From NCBI GenBank assembly GCA_027943335.1, contig BSBK01002925.1:2114501-2178500 (forward strand): 64,000 nt of DNA. The letters are read 5' to 3'. The notes below the pieces were generated by a model. The model saw nothing but the letters and a program-made list of their open reading frames with translations, was not told the DNA's origin and searched no databases. Below are positions 24,078 through 36,857 of this stretch, piece by piece. How positions within the stretch are numbered: the stretch's first letter is position 1; every line of letters begins with the position of its first letter. The stretch is from Chamaecyparis obtusa (Eukaryota > Streptophyta > Pinopsida > Cupressales > Cupressaceae). The translations under genes and the position numbers were made by a program.

Positions 24078-25512
24078 TATTAATATGATTTAGAACAACA
24101 AAGAGGGGGGGTGAATCAGTTGTTCTCGAGTCTTGATGTATAAGACAAACTTAAAAACTTTTCTTTAAATTAGATCTAACAATCAAAACTAACTCAGTCA
24201 TCATCGATTCAATAATAGAAACATATAACATTGTAGTCCACTACCCAACTATATCTAACTTGTAAAACATAGAAATGTTCAAACCAAAACATTCACACAA
24301 GCATTGACACTAAGATTTATAGTGGAAACCCAATCTGGGAAAAACCACTTTGTAACATGCTACTATTATTTTCACTTTTCTGAAGTGAGCTTGGTTAAAA
24401 TTCAACCCAATCAAAGGTTACAATACACACTATTAGGTGTGACCCAGTTAAAGGATTTCAATCACCCTATTAAAAGTGAGCCTTGTTATAGGACTTACAC
24501 ACACTCCATTAGAATGCAACCTTGTTCAAATCATTTAACATATGATTATTAGGTCAACCTTTGTTAAAAGGATTTTGACTATTACAATGGTTAGAAAGTA
24601 GTAGCAGTATTGATCTAAAAAAAATACAACTCACTTTGCAAATATCATATCTAATTCTATACACTAATGCTGGTTTATTAACTTTGAAACTTTGCCATTT
24701 CCATCTCTGATATGTTTGAAAATTTTCTTCAAGAAACCACCAAACTTCTCCTTCAACCTTTTCTGCTTATACAGTCAATAAACTTACTAATCTTGTGGCA
24801 TCATCTTTTCACCCATGTATAGGCATCTAATGCTCAGGTTCCCTTAATACTTTCCTCAATTAGGTTAACTCATCTTTTGCCGCTCAATCTCCTTCCTAGA
24901 TCTTAGGGTTAGATCAGATTCATATAATCTACCCACTTTATGGTCTTCGGCTACTTTTCCAGAAACTTCTCAAATCTCTTAAAGATTTACAATAAAACAT
25001 TTTTTAGTGCATTCAATGCTTTCAAACAATCAATAAATTAAGTCAACACATTTTACATAATCCAAGAATTCAACAATGTTGGCTCCAAATATGAATTCTC
25101 TTGAAATATAAAAATGTTGATGCTCAGTCAATACTATGATCAACTACTTGGTCTTCATGTAGAAAGCTTGGTCATTACTAAAAAAATTTCCTCGGCTTAT
25201 ACTGTCTTTCTCAATAATTAACTGATGTTCGGTCAACACTAGAATTTTTCTCGGCATATACTGACTCGGTCAACACTAGAATTTTTCTTGGCATATACTG
25301 ACTCGGTCAACACTAATATCACTCAGCTTAAACATGATTTCTCCATTTTTACTCGGTCACACCTACTAGTTTAGTCTTCAATCTTACTAAGATAAATAAT
25401 ACATTGTCTCATCATTGTACAACATAGTCAAGTACACTTTGTAGTATCAAGATAACTCAACCTTTCCTTAGGTGCTATTGTTACAAACCTTTCCCCAATC
25501 CTTCACAATAAT
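24078..25512 (-). repeat. 5' LTR of copia C1, main part
   Basis: It begins TATTAATATGATTTAG beside the PBS and is collinear with the 3' LTR until CCTTCACAATAAT, where gypsy B-1 interrupts it. It contains one extra iteration of TTTTTCTTGGCATATACTGA (near 25230-25310). Confidence 0.9.
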
Positions 25513-26364
25513 TGATGAAGGGTGCTCCCCTTAATACCACAAGCATACAACAGAAATAGAGAAGCAACAACAATAATATGCAAGAATAGAAAATTGGCTT
25601 CTTATTATCTCCACAATTGTGAAATTACAAACTTTCAGAATTACAATATGCAAAGCCACATGGGCATTCCCTTACAATATTCTATAGGATAGCCTCGAAT
25701 CAATACCCAGAGCTACTACCTAGAACTGCCCTAGACAACACTACAGGCCTTCTTTATATATGCAATTTCCACCGCCCGAGAAGGTGCTAAAAATTTAGCC
25801 CTTAGGGCCGACCAAACTTAGAATTATTTTATTTTACAATTTATTACATCAAAGTTGGCTCAAAATGAGCTTTGAAACCCAAAAAGAGATTTTGAAGAAA
25901 AATTATTTTCTGCCATTTCAGGTGACCCAACTTCTGAAGACCATAAGTCATCACCCGTTGACCTGATTGGCTATTATAACCCCATTCTAGAAACACCACG
26001 AAGTGCTCTATAGGCTTGACCAGCGTAAGGTACTTGTCACCCAAATTTTTAACCTCATCCGGAGCCTCTAAAGCCTTCAAAACTGAGTTCAAAGTTTTTA
26101 TACCCTGCTACAAATACCGAAAATCTTCAATATCTTCAAAACTAGACCTGATCTAGCCATGAAACTTTGTTGGCAAGCTGATATGACTGAGATGAACCTC
26201 CACATGTAAAATTAGAACATTCTGAGATCGTAAGACCAACTTACTAAAAATAGCAAGTTTCCATAAATAACAACTCTGCACAAGATAGCCCTTATTGAAT
26301 ACAAAAATAGAAATATTTTTGGGTGATGCAAGATTGCTCTTACACCCAGGATGCTCCTACATCA
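25513..26364 (-). repeat. 3' LTR of gypsy B-1
   Basis: 852 bp, plus strand TGATGAAGGGTGCTCCCC at one end and GATGCTCCTACATCA at the other. Confidence 0.93.
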
Positions 26365-26402
26365 GACACCCAGGGTAATTTGAGAAGTGACCTTGTCATG
26401 AC

Positions 26403-29400
26403 TTAGGTGTGTAGAGGAAAACCAAGATGGTTAACCTCCTCCTTTGTTAGCCATGATGAATCTTCAACAGGTCATCCTTTCCATTTGACCAAATACTCTT
26501 CATATGTCCTGTTCATGGTGCTTCTGCCAACACGACTATCCAATATGTCTTCAATCTTTTTGATATCTGAACTGGTTGCTAGAATACTCCACTGGGTTGC
26601 TACAACCTCATCTTCAACACCTCCTTCGTGATACTCTATCAAATCTAAAATGTTAAACACTAGTGAAATATTCAGCTCACTAGGCAATTCTACCTCATAT
26701 GCATTTCCTGAATAATGCTTCTTTAATATCTTACATGGTCCAAACTTCTTCATTTTTAGCTTGTTATATGTACCAACCAGAAATTGATCCTTCCGCAAAT
26801 GAACTATGACTTCATCTCCAACCTGAAATTCCTTATGCTTCCTTTTCTCATCTACCTTAGCCTTATACTATACATTCATCTTGGTAATATGCTTCCTCAC
26901 CTCCTCATGGATGTTCTTCAAATTTTCTGCAAAATCCTCATCTTCAGCACTACTTATTTCTCCTTTATCTATCTCAATTCAGATGCATTTCTTGGACTAC
27001 TTCCATATACAATCTAGAATGGTGATTTACGAATGCTCCTATTGATAGAATTATTGTATGCAAATTTTGCCTATGGTAAAATCAAATCCCATCCCGTTGG
27101 CTTATCTCTAACCAAACATCTCAGCAAATTCTCAAACTTCTATTCACCACCTCTTTCTGTCCATCAGTCTGTGGATGATGTGATGAACTGAACTTCAAAT
27201 CTATCTTCAACTTCTTCCATAATGTCCCCCAAAAATATCCAACAAACTTAGTATCTCGATCTGAAAATATGGTCTTTGGCAAACCATGTAGTCTCACCAC
27301 TTCTCTGAAAAATAATTCTACTACATGAACAACATCATTAGTCTTCTAGGGAATGAAATGTGCCATCTTTGAAAATCTGTCAACTACCACAAAAATTGAA
27401 TCATGTCCCCGCTGAGTCCTCGGTAAACCAAGAATAAAGTCCATACTGATATCCTCCCAAGGCTTCTCTGGTACAAGTAATGGCTGATACAACCCTGTAT
27501 TCTTCTTCACTCCTTTCACCATCTGACATACTCTGCAACTCTGTACAAAATTCTTCACATCTTGCTGCAATTGTGGCCAATAATAATTCTCACCAACCAA
27601 AGCAAGGGTTTTATCATGACCAAAATGTCCAGCCAATCCTCCACTATGCTTCTCCTTGATGAGATTCTCCCTCATAGAACTTCATGGAATACACAACTGA
27701 CTTCCTCTGAATAGCATATCATCTTGGATGATAAAATCCACCCATTTCATCCTGTCTAGAGTAACAGGTTCTATACAAGCTTTTCAAGCTTCACCAAAAT
27801 CAGGATCCTCTAGATACAAATTCTTAAGTTCCTTGAACCCAACCACCTCAATCTACATCTCTGTCATCAATAGTTGCCTTTTGCCAAGAGCATGTGCAAC
27901 CCTGTTAGACTTTCCACTTGTGTGTTTCAAAACAAATGTATAACTCTACAAAAACTCAACCCATTTCAAATGCCTCTGATTCAACTTTCCTTGACTATTC
28001 AAATATTGCAAAGCTTGATGATCAATATACAAGAAAAACTCTTTAGGAAGCAGATAATGTCTCCACTTCTTTAATGCTTGAACTATAGCATAAAATTCTT
28101 GATCATAAATAGAATACTTCCTCTTGGCATCATTTAACTTCTCACTGAAATAAACAACAGGTTTACCTTCTTGGCTCATAACAGCTCATATTGCAGTACC
28201 ACTAGCATCACAGTCTACTTGAAACACCTTATTAAAATTTGGAAGTGCTAAAACAGGTTGTTCTGTAACTTTTTGTTTCAACAATTGAAAACTTTTTTCT
28301 GCCCCATTAGTCCACTTAAACTCTTTTCTATCCCCTCTCATTGTTTCAGTCAAGGGTCCACAAATACTACTAAAATTTATGATAAACTTTTTGTAAAAGC
28401 TAGCAAAACTATGAAAAGATCTTACTTCAGTAGCACTCCTTGGAGTAGGCCATTCAAGGATAGCCTGTACCTTCGCTGGGTCCATTTTTAGACCTTCTAC
28501 TAAAACTACAAATCCCAAATACACTAACTCTTTCTTCACAAAACTGCACTTCTTCAAATTAATCAACAATTTCTCATCTCTCAACTTCTCAAACACCATA
28601 CAAATATGCATCATATGTTCCTCCAATGTCTTGCTAAAAATCAAAATATCATCTAGGTAAACAATGACAAACTTACCCATAAATTCTTTTAGAACATTGT
28701 TCATGAGCCGCATGAAAGTGCTCAGTGCATTGGTTAGCCCAAAAGGCATGAATAACCACTCATACAGTCCTTCTTTTGTCTTGAAGGTAGTATTCCATTC
28801 ATCTCCTTCTCTGATCAGAATCTGGTGATATCCACTCTTCAGATCTATCTTTGAGAAATACACAGCTCCACTCAAATAGTCCATAATATCATCCATTCAT
28901 GGCAATGGAAACCTATACTTGATAGTGATCTTGTTTATTGCTCTAGAATCTATACACATCCTCCACTCTCCATTCTTCTTTGGTACTAATACCGCTAGTA
29001 CAGCACAGGGACTCAGACTCTCTCGAATCAACCCCTTCTGCAATAACTCATGCACTTGTCTGTTCAACTCTTCACTTTCTGCTGGTGTCATTCTGTGTGC
29101 TGCCTTGTTTGGAAAACTGGCCCCTGGAATCAAATCCATCTAATGACTGATCTTCCTTACCAATGGTAATCCATCAGGTACATTATTAGATACAATATCT
29201 TGAAACTCATTCAACAAATCTGCAACCTCTATAGGTACATCCTCTACTTCTTCTTTACCAACTTTTGGAATTAAAGCAAAACACACATGCTCATACCTCA
29301 TACCATCTAAGAATTTTCTTCCATCAACAAATGTTATTCTTGCATTACCACATACCTTTTCTTCAGTCTCCTTCAATGGCTTTAGCTTATGTCACACTCC

Positions 29401-30903
29401 ATCCTTTGTCAGGGAATAGGTATTTGCACGACCATCATGTACAACACATCTGTCAAACTACCACAGTCTATCCAACAATATATGACATGCATCCATAGAG
29501 ATGATATCACATAGTACCTCATCTTGGTACCCACCGATCTTGAACTTTACTAGGCACTGTTCACTGACCATGACCTTTTGGTCATCCTTCACCCAGGCAA
29601 TGCAATATGGATGTGGGTGTTTCTGTCTCTTGAGCTTCAACTTTGTCACCATCTCATCTAACACCAAATTGTCAGTGCTTCCACTATCGATAATCACATC
29701 ACAAAATTTACCCTCACACTTGTATCTAGTGAGAAATAGGCTCCTTCTTTGTTCATTTTCATTCTCACCACTCAGCAAGACTCTTTTGTTAATTAGCATT
29801 TCTCCTCTTTCAACATCTTCAAAATTTGATGATCTAGCATCTTCATCTACATGTGCAACTCTGGCCTGGCCTTCATTTCTCTTCTTTGTTCTACCTTGGT
29901 GCTGAGGACACTCAAATGCCCTATGACCTTCTTCTCCACAGTGAAAACATGTTCCACGGAAGCCTCCTCTTCCAGATCCTTGTCCTCTTCCTCTTCCTCT
30001 TTGTTCTCTATTACTCTGATCCTGAAAATGATTGGAATTATTTCCTCTCTGATTCTGACTAGTACTGGCCTCATCCTTCTTTTTCAGATCTTCATTTCGG
30101 CCACCATATGACCATCTGCTAGATCTTCCACCATGACCTCTTCCATTTTGTCTGCTCTCAAACTTCTTATTCAGCTTTTTCTCTACTTTTAGGGCAAACT
30201 AGTATGCCTCCTCAATTCTGTTTATTTGAACCAGATTCAACTCCTCCTGAATGCTTGGTCTTAGCCCATTAAGGTATCGGGAAACTTTCTCCTTATCAGC
30301 TTCTGCATGGCCTATTCGAATGAGGAGTCGATAGAACTCCTCTGTATACTCCTGAATAGATCTTCGTGCTTGCTTTAAAATTTGCATTTTCTTTAGTAGG
30401 TTAAGCTCATAATCAATAGGAATGAACTGTCACTTCAATTTATCCACCATCTGATCCCATCTTGTGATTTTATCTTTCCCTCTTCTATTTCACTCCAATT
30501 GAATCTCTTGCCACTAGATCTTCGCATGACCTTTCAATCTGGCCTTCACAAATTTGACCCTATCAGGATCCTCAACATCTTCATACTCAAAATATTTCTC
30601 ACATTCATTGATCCAGTTGATCAATTCCTCTGGGTTAAGATTTCCAGAAAATGTAGGAACCTCAATCTTAGGTCTTTTCCCAATCTTGGAAATTGCACGA
30701 AAAAGTCTTTCTTCTTCCTGGTTCACAATTTTAGCTTCTCCTTCTTGATATTTTTCTTCGGCTTCATCCTCACTTTCATCTCTGACATTAAGATTCATTC
30801 CTCTATGAATCTCTTCTTGCAATGCTTGCACTTGTCTCTGCAACTCTCTAACCTCAAGTGTCATAGCACCAGCTCTTCCACCATGTTCTCTTCATGGAGG
30901 CAT
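26403..30903 (-). pseudogene. Gag-pol polyprotein with chromodomain, gypsy B-1
   Basis: About 1500 codons from the ATG at 30903 to the TAA at 26403-26405, nearly all in one frame but with more than a dozen stops. Gag has KRPKIEVPTFSGNLNPEELI and an intact CCHC knuckle CFHCGEEGHRAFEC (near 29911-29952). The protease has DVIIDSGSTDNLV. RT has [22 protein letters not shown] and [13 protein letters not shown] (YLDD at 28648-28659). RNase H has FQVDCDASG and [20 protein letters not shown]. Integrase has [14 protein letters not shown] with CRVCQ (zinc), then [12 protein letters not shown] and HHPQTDGQ of the DDE core. A chromodomain-like end has EEYLVKWKG. The knuckle, protease and RT active sites are intact. 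Confidence 0.93.
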
Positions 30904-30990
30904 TTTCACGATGTGCGCTAAAACCCTAACCACGGTCCTGGTGCAAACTACCTCATAGTCAGTGATCTGTTTACACACTCAAGAACTCCT

Positions 30991-31002
30991 ACTCTAATAC
31001 CA
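30991..31002 (-). other. PBS of gypsy B-1
   Basis: The minus strand reads TGGTATTAGAGT, two C-to-T or G-to-T type changes from TGGTATCAGAGC. Confidence 0.85.
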
Positions 31003-31004
31003 CT

Positions 31005-31858
31005 TGATGAAGGGTGCTCCCCTTAATACCACAAGCACATAACAGAAATAGAGAAGGAACAACAATAATATGCAAGAATAGAAAATTGGCTTCTTATTAT
31101 CTCCACAATTGTGGAATTACAAACTTTTAGAATTACAATATGCAAAGCCACATGGGCATTCCCTTAGAATATTTTGTAGGACAAAACCTCAAATAAATAC
31201 CCAGATCTACTACCCAAAACTACCCTAGACAACACTACGGGCCTTCTTTATATATGCAATTTCCATCGCCCGAGAAGGTTCTAGAAATTCAGCCCTTAGG
31301 GCTGACCAAACTTAGAATTATTTTATTTTAAAATTTATTACATCAAAGTCGGCTCAAAATGAATTTTGAAACCCAAAAAGAAATTTTGAAGAAAAATTAT
31401 TTTCTGCCATTTCAGGTGACCCAACTTCCAAAGACCATAAGTCATCACCCATTGACCCAATTGGCTATTATAACCCCATTATGGAAATGCCATGAAGTGC
31501 TCTATAGGTTTGACCAGCACAAAACACCCGTCACCCAAATTTTTGACCTCATCTGGGGCCTCTAAAGCCTTCAAAACTAAGTTCAAAGTTTCTGTACCCT
31601 GTTGCCAATACTGAAAATCTTCAATATCTTCAAAACTAGACCTGATCTAGCCATGAAACTTTACTGGCAGGCTGATATGACTAAGATGAACCTCCACATT
31701 TAAAATTAGAACATTCTGAGATCGTAAGACCAACTTACTAAAAATAGCAAGTTTCCATAAATAGCAACTCTACACAAGATAGCCCTTATTAAATACAAGA
31801 ACATAAATATTTTTGGGTGATGCAAGATTGCTCTTACACCCAAGATGCTCCTGCATCA
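31005..31858 (-). repeat. 5' LTR of gypsy B-1
   Basis: 854 bp, plus strand TGATGAAGGGTGCTCCCC to GATGCTCCTGCATCA. The TGATG/CATCA termini are intact. Confidence 0.93.
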
Positions 31859-31863
31859 ACAAT

Positions 31864-31961
31864 ACAATAGATATAGTACTTTCCTAAGTAGCAACAGTCT
31901 TACCAGTTAAGGTTTGACATCAATGATAATACAACAATTGTTTCAATTGCAATTTCTAACA
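31864..31961 (-). repeat. 5' LTR of copia C1, outer end after gypsy B-1
   Basis: ACAATAGATATAGTACTTTC through GTTTCAATTGCAATTTCTAACA completes the C1 LTR and is followed by the ATTTTG repeat of the B+ target. Confidence 0.9.
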
Positions 31962-34195
31962 ATTTTGATCTTTAGTAAGACACTGGATGAACATATGATG
32001 CATATTCGTATGGTGTTTGAGAAGTTAAAGGAAGAGAAATTGTTGATTAATTTGAAGAAGTGTAGTTTTGTGAAGAAGTTATTGTATCTGGGATTTGTAG
32101 TTTTAGCTGAAGGTCTAAAAATAGATCCAAAAAAAGTGAAGGCTATCCTTAAATGGCCTACTCCAAGGAGTGCTACTCAGGTAAGATCTTTTCATGTTTG
32201 GCTTGTTTTTATAGAAATTTTATCAATATTTGTGGACCCTTGACTGAAACAATGAGATGGGATAGAAAAGAGTTTAAGTGGACTAAAGGGGAAGAAAAGA
32301 GTTTTAAACTCTTGAAACAGAAAGTTAAAGAACAACCTATTTTAGCACTTCCAAATTTTAATAAGGTGTTTCAAGTAGATTGTGATGCTATTGGCACTAC
32401 AATAGGAGTTGATATGAGCCAAGAAGGTAAACTAGTTGCTTATTTTGGTGAGAAGTTAAATGATGTCAAGAGGAAATATTCTATTTATGATTAGAAATTT
32501 TATGCTATAGTTCAGGCATTAAAGAAGTGGAGACACTATCTTCTTCCTAAGGTGTTTTTTTGTACACTGATCATCAAGCTTTTCAATATTTGAATAGTCA
32601 GGGAAAGTTGAATCAAAGGCATTTGAAATGGGTTGAGTTTTTGTAAAGTTACACATTTGTTTTGAAACATAGGAGTGGAAAGTCTAATAGGGTTGCAAAT
32701 GCACTTAGCAGAAGGGAACTATTGCTAACAAAGATTTAGATTGAGGTGGTTGGGTTCAAGGACCTCAAGAGTTTGTATCCAGAGGATCTTGATTTTGGTG
32801 AAGCTTGGAAAGCTTGTAAAGAACCTGTTACTCTAGATAGAAAAAAGTGGTTGGATTTCATCATTTAGAATGATATGCTATTCAGAGGGAGTCAGTTGTG
32901 CATTCCATGAGGTTCTATGAGGAGAATCTCATCAAGGAGAAGCATAGTGGAGGATTGGCTAGACATTTTTGTCAAGATAAAACCCTTTTTTTGGTTAGTG
33001 AGAATTATTATTGGCCACAGTTACAACAAGATGTCAAGAAGTTTGTATAGAGTTGTAGAGTATGTTAGATGGAAAAGGGAGTAAAGTAGAATATAGGGTT
33101 GTATCATCCATTACCTATACCAAAAAAGCCTTGGGAGGATATCAATATGGATTTTCTTCTTGGTTTTCCAAGGACTCAGTGAGGACACAATTCAATTTTT
33201 GTAGTGGTTGATAGATTTTCAAATATGGCACATTTCATTCCCTACAAGAAGACTAATGATCTTGTTCATGTAGCAAAAAAAATTTCAAAGAAGTGGTGAG
33301 ACTACATGGTTTTCCAAAGAGCATAGTTTTAGATCGAGACACTAAGTTTGTTGGATATTTATGGCACTCATTGTAAAAGAAGTTAAAGATAGATTTGAAG
33401 TTTAGTTCGTCACATCATCCATAGACTGATGGAAAGATAGAGATGGTGAATAGGAGTTTGGAGAATTTTTTGAAATGTTTGGTTGGAGATAAGCCAACAA
33501 GATGGGATTTGATCTTACCATAGGAGAAATTTGCATACAATAATTATTTCAATAGAAGCATTGGTAAATTACCATTCCAGAGTGTATATGGAAGTAGTCC
33601 TAGAAATGCATCTGAGTTGAGGAAGATAGATAAAGAATAAATAAATAGTGTTGAAGTTAAAGATTTTGTACAACATTTGAAGAACATCCATGACAAGGTG
33701 AGGAAGTACATTACCAAGATGAATGCATAGTATAAGGCTAAGGCATATGAGAAAAGGAGGCATAAGGAATTTTAGGTTGGAGATGAAATCATGGTGCATT
33801 TATGCAAGGAGAAATTTCTAGTTGGTACATACAACAAGTTGAAAATGAAGAAGTTTGGGCCATATAAGATACTAAAGAAGCATGATTTAGGAAATTCCTA
33901 TGAGATCAATTTTCCTATTGAGCTGAATATTTCACTAGTATTTAACATTTCATATTTGACAGAGTATCATGAAGGGGGTATTGAAGATGAGATCACAAAA
34001 GCATAGTGGAGTTTTCTAGCAACTACTTCATCTACCAAAGAGATTAAGGATATACTAGATAGTCATGTTGGCAGAAGTATAAAGAATAGGATATATGAAG
34101 AATATCTGGTCCAATGGAAAGGACAACCTATTGAAGATTCATCATGCCTAACAAGGGAGGAGGTTAACCATCTTGGTTTTCCTCTTCACACTTGA
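31962..34195 (+). pseudogene. RT (C part), RNase H, integrase and chromodomain of gypsy B+
   Basis: It resumes directly after copia C1 with [20 protein letters not shown]. RNase H has FQVDCDAIGTT and [17 protein letters not shown]. The integrase core keeps [24 protein letters not shown] and HHP*TDGKIEMVNRSLENFL. The end has VGTYNKLKMKKFGPYKILKK and EEYLVQWKG, then TGA at 34193-34195. Frameshifts near 32200 and 32570 and many TAG/TGA codons inactivate it. Stops shared with B-1 and B-2 occur at 32644, 32908, 33531 and 33728. Confidence 0.9.
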
Positions 34196-34233
34196 GACGT
34201 GACAGGTTCACTTCTCAAATTACCCCAGGTGTT

Positions 34234-35029
34234 TGATGTAGGAGCATCCTATGTGTAAGGGAAATCTTGCATCACCCAAACATATTTCTAGTTGCTCTTC
34301 AATATGGGCTATCTTGTGTAGAGCTGCTATTTATGGAAACTTACTATTTTTAGTAAGTTGGTCATACGATCTCAGAAAGTTCTGATTTCATAGGTGGAGG
34401 TTCATCTTAGAAATATTAGCCTACCAGTTGAGCTTCATTGTCATATCATCTGTATCAGCAAAGTTATAGAGGTTTTTCAGTATGAAATCTTTGAGCTTAA
34501 TTTTGAAGGCCTTAGAGGCTCTGGATCATGATCGACCCCCAGCTAATTGGAACTTGCATGAGTCAAGCATTGTAGATCGAGTCCTACCATTTCTAAAAAG
34601 TTGTTATAATGGAAAAATGGAGCTAAGGTTAGAAAGTTATGGCCTTCGAAAGTTGGGTTAGCTAAAAAAAAAATTGTAATTATTTTGACCTGACCCTAAT
34701 GTAATAATTGTGAAAAGTAAATAATTATTGTGATAGTCGATCTTAACAGCTAAATTTTTGGAACCTTCTCAGGTAGTGGAAATTAGCTATATAAGAAAAG
34801 CCTGTAGTGTTGTCTAGGCCAATTCTGCGTAGATCTGGGTAATAATTTGAGGCTTTGTCCTATAGAATATTGTAAGGGAAAATGCCCATGTGGTTTTCCA
34901 TATTGTAATTCTAAAATTTGTAATTCCACACTTGAGATAATAAGAAGCTCATTTTCTATTCTTGCAAATTGTTGTTGTTTATCTATTTCTATTATGTGCT
35001 TGTGGTATTAATGGGAGAAATCTTCATTA
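34234..35029 (+). repeat. 3' LTR of gypsy B+
   Basis: 796 bp, TGATGTAGGAGCATCCTA to AGAAATCTTCATTA (decayed CATCA end), followed by CATGC of the target duplication. Confidence 0.88.
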
Positions 35030-35034
35030 CATGC

Positions 35035-35061
35035 TGAGATTTTCCTATTTGCACTACGTTA
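35035..35061 (+). repeat. 5' LTR of gypsy A-1, right end
   Basis: TGAGATTTTCC to GCACTACGTTA matches the end of the other A LTRs (TAGGATTTTCC...TACACTA). This proves that B+ sits inside this LTR. Confidence 0.87.
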
Positions 35062-35063
35062 GG

Positions 35064-35075
35064 TGGTATCAGAGC
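35064..35075 (+). other. PBS of gypsy A-1
   Basis: Exact TGGTATCAGAGC, 2 bp after the LTR end. The nearby leader AGTTATTGAGC...GTTTGCACTAGGACC resembles the B leader. Confidence 0.92.
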
Positions 35076-35176
35076 TTGAAGTTATTGAGCATGTGGATAG
35101 ATTACCAAGTTGAGGCAGTTTGCACTAGGACCTTGGGTTGGTGATTTGTTTCCTTAGGTTTATGAAGATCTTGAAG

Positions 35177-36170
35177 ATGCCTCTGAGAAGATTGGACCCT
35201 ATGGCGATTGCAGATCTTAGTGATGCTGTAGAGTCAAAGATTAAAAATAAGGTTAAAGTAGATTTAATATCTGAGATGGAATTGATGAAGAATGACATGA
35301 TCATTGAGATCATGAGGAATATTGCTGGTATGGTGAGGAATCTTGGTGTTGATGATGGCTATGAGGAAGTTGTTGAAGACTTTAAAGCTACTGGATCTAG
35401 TGGAGATGATAGAATTGATCAAAGGAACATATCTAGTGAAGACATAACTAGTCAGTTGCAGAGATTTGGAGCTTGATTAAGTAGTGTTACTGAATGAAAT
35501 TTTCTAATGTCTTTGGTACTTTGAGACCTAAGGACTTGATTGATTGGATTGGTGAGTTAGAATACTTCTTTGAGCTTGAAGAAATTGAAGATCCTCTTAG
35601 AGTGAGGTTGGCATAGACAAAGTTGAAAGGACATGCTGCTCTTTGGTGGAAAGAATTGTAGAGAGAAAGAGAAGATGAAGGTGAAATGAAGATAAATCGG
35701 TGGAGGTTGATGGTGGCTAAATTGAAGGCTAATTTCACACCTATTGACTATGAGCTTGAGTTGTTTAAGAAGTTGTAGAATTTGAAGCAAAAAGAATTGA
35801 CTATTGAATAATATACCAAGGAGTTTTATAAGTTGACTATTCGGTCTGGACACAAAAAACTTGGTAAGGAAAAAGTAGCTTAGTATGTGAATAGTTTGAG
35901 ATTAAATATTTAGGATGAGATTGTATGTTGAAGATTGATTCGATTGAGGATGCTTATAAGTGTTCCCTAAAGGCAAAAGATAAGTTGAAGAGGAGACACC
36001 ACGGTAACTCTTGAGGGAAGGAGAAACAGGATCACGCGGTGAAGGATAAACTGACTACTGAAGATGAATCAAAACCTATTGAACCGAGGTAGAGGATAGG
36101 TAAGGTTGCCTTTAAGGGTACTTGTTTTTGTTGTGGTGAAGAAGGACATGAATCATTTTAATTTTCCTAG
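35177..36170 (+). pseudogene. Gag of gypsy A-1
   Basis: It starts at ATG with MPLRRLDPMAIADLSDAVES. The retrotransposon gag domain has FGTLRPKDLIDWIGELEYFF, KLKGHAALWWKEL and FTPIDYELELFKK, and then EFYKLTIRSGHKK. It is clearly homologous to the gag of family B (LINWINECEKYF, RLKGHAKI, IPIDYELNLLKK). The knuckle TCFCCGEEGHESF is followed by a stop and lacks its final Cys. Stops after RLA, KEL, KKL and elsewhere are TAG, explicable from CAG; a TAA after TIE fits CAA. One frameshift near 35475. Inactive. Confidence 0.88.
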
Positions 36171-36324
36171 AAGACTAGTGATCAAAGAAATATTGTGGTG
36201 AATGAGAACATACTAAATGAACCTTAGGTAGAGTCAAAAAACTTGTTGTTCAAAGAAAATTTCTCATTACTAAGGTGGATCCTTGTCAGAGGAGTAACTT
36301 GTTTTGAACTTGATGCAAGTCAGG

Positions 36325-36640
36325 AGGTAAACTCTATAATATAATTATGGATAGTGGTAGTACTGATAGCCTTGTAGCTGAGGAGATGGTTCAGAAACTT
36401 GGTTTGAAAAGAGTGAGACATCCTTTTCCTTATAGAATTTGTTGGTTGCAAGATGTTCATGCTTTGTAAGTGAGGGAGAAATGTCTTGTTGATTTTAAGA
36501 TTGGCTAGTATAAGGATTAAGCATTGTGTGATATTGTGGACATGAGTAGTTGTCACATATTTCTTGATAGACCTTGGCAGTATGATTGTAGGGATGTGCA
36601 TGATTATGTTAAGAATGTGTTTATTATTAAAAAGGGTTAG
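36325..36640 (+). pseudogene. Aspartic protease remnant of gypsy A-1
   Basis: IIMDSGSTDSLVAEEMVQKL holds the catalytic DSG, followed by PYRICWLQDVHAL, KCLVDFKI, CDIVDMSSCHIFL and RPWQYDC. It is homologous to the B protease. Three stops interrupt it. The sequence from here to the 3' LTR (36640-36857) has no RT or integrase and matches the end of A-2, so the polymerase loss predates the duplication. Confidence 0.85.
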
Positions 36641-36857
36641 ATTATAAAGATTCTAAAAGGATTAGAGATCAGTATGGAGAACATACCTATGGATTTTCAA
36701 AGAAAGACTTGAAATGACAAAAAAAATAGAAGTGGAACAGTATGCAAGTTAAAGACTTGCAAGACATGTATGTGAAGAACTAGTTCAGGGTTTATGTATT
36801 GAATCCTATAAGATGTTCTTCCACCCTTTGAAAACATGATTTTTCACTTGTGGTGTT

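Larger units (their letters stand above)
25513..31858 (-). mobile_element. Gypsy chromodomain element B-1 (minus), in the LTR of copia C1
   Basis: Complete structure: 3' LTR 25513-26364, interior 26365-31004, 5' LTR 31005-31858. Flanks are ATAAT (25508-25512) and ACAAT (31859-31863), one change apart. The empty site is readable in the other C1 LTR (CTTCACAACAATACAATAG, near 19134). Length is 6346 bp. It is the deepest level of the nest. Confidence 0.95.
17744..31961 (-). mobile_element. Copia element C1, containing gypsy B-1
   Basis: The 3' LTR is 17744-19241 and the 5' LTR is 24078-25512 plus 31864-31961. ATTTTG is found on both outer sides (17738-17743 and 31962-31967), consistent with a 5- to 6-bp duplication of B+ sequence. 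Interior coding on the minus strand has copia order: gag, protease, integrase, reverse transcriptase, RNase H. Own length without B-1 is about 7.9 kb. Confidence 0.93.
14573..35029 (+). mobile_element. Gypsy chromodomain element B+, split by copia C1
   Basis: The 5' LTR is 14573-15374 and the 3' LTR is 34234-35029. Interior coding is 15478-17743 and 31962-34195. Flanks are CATTC (14568-14572) and CATGC (35030-35034), a 5-bp duplication with one change, and they restore the A LTR sequence. Domain order is gag, protease, reverse transcriptase, RNase H, integrase, chromodomain. It is the most damaged of the three B copies, with many stops and several frameshifts. Confidence 0.92.

Noticed and set aside
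29501..30111. Long plus-strand frames opposite gypsy B-1 gag, and similar ones opposite B-2 and the copias
   Set aside because: They are complements of well-supported gag-pol sequence and carry no homology of their own.
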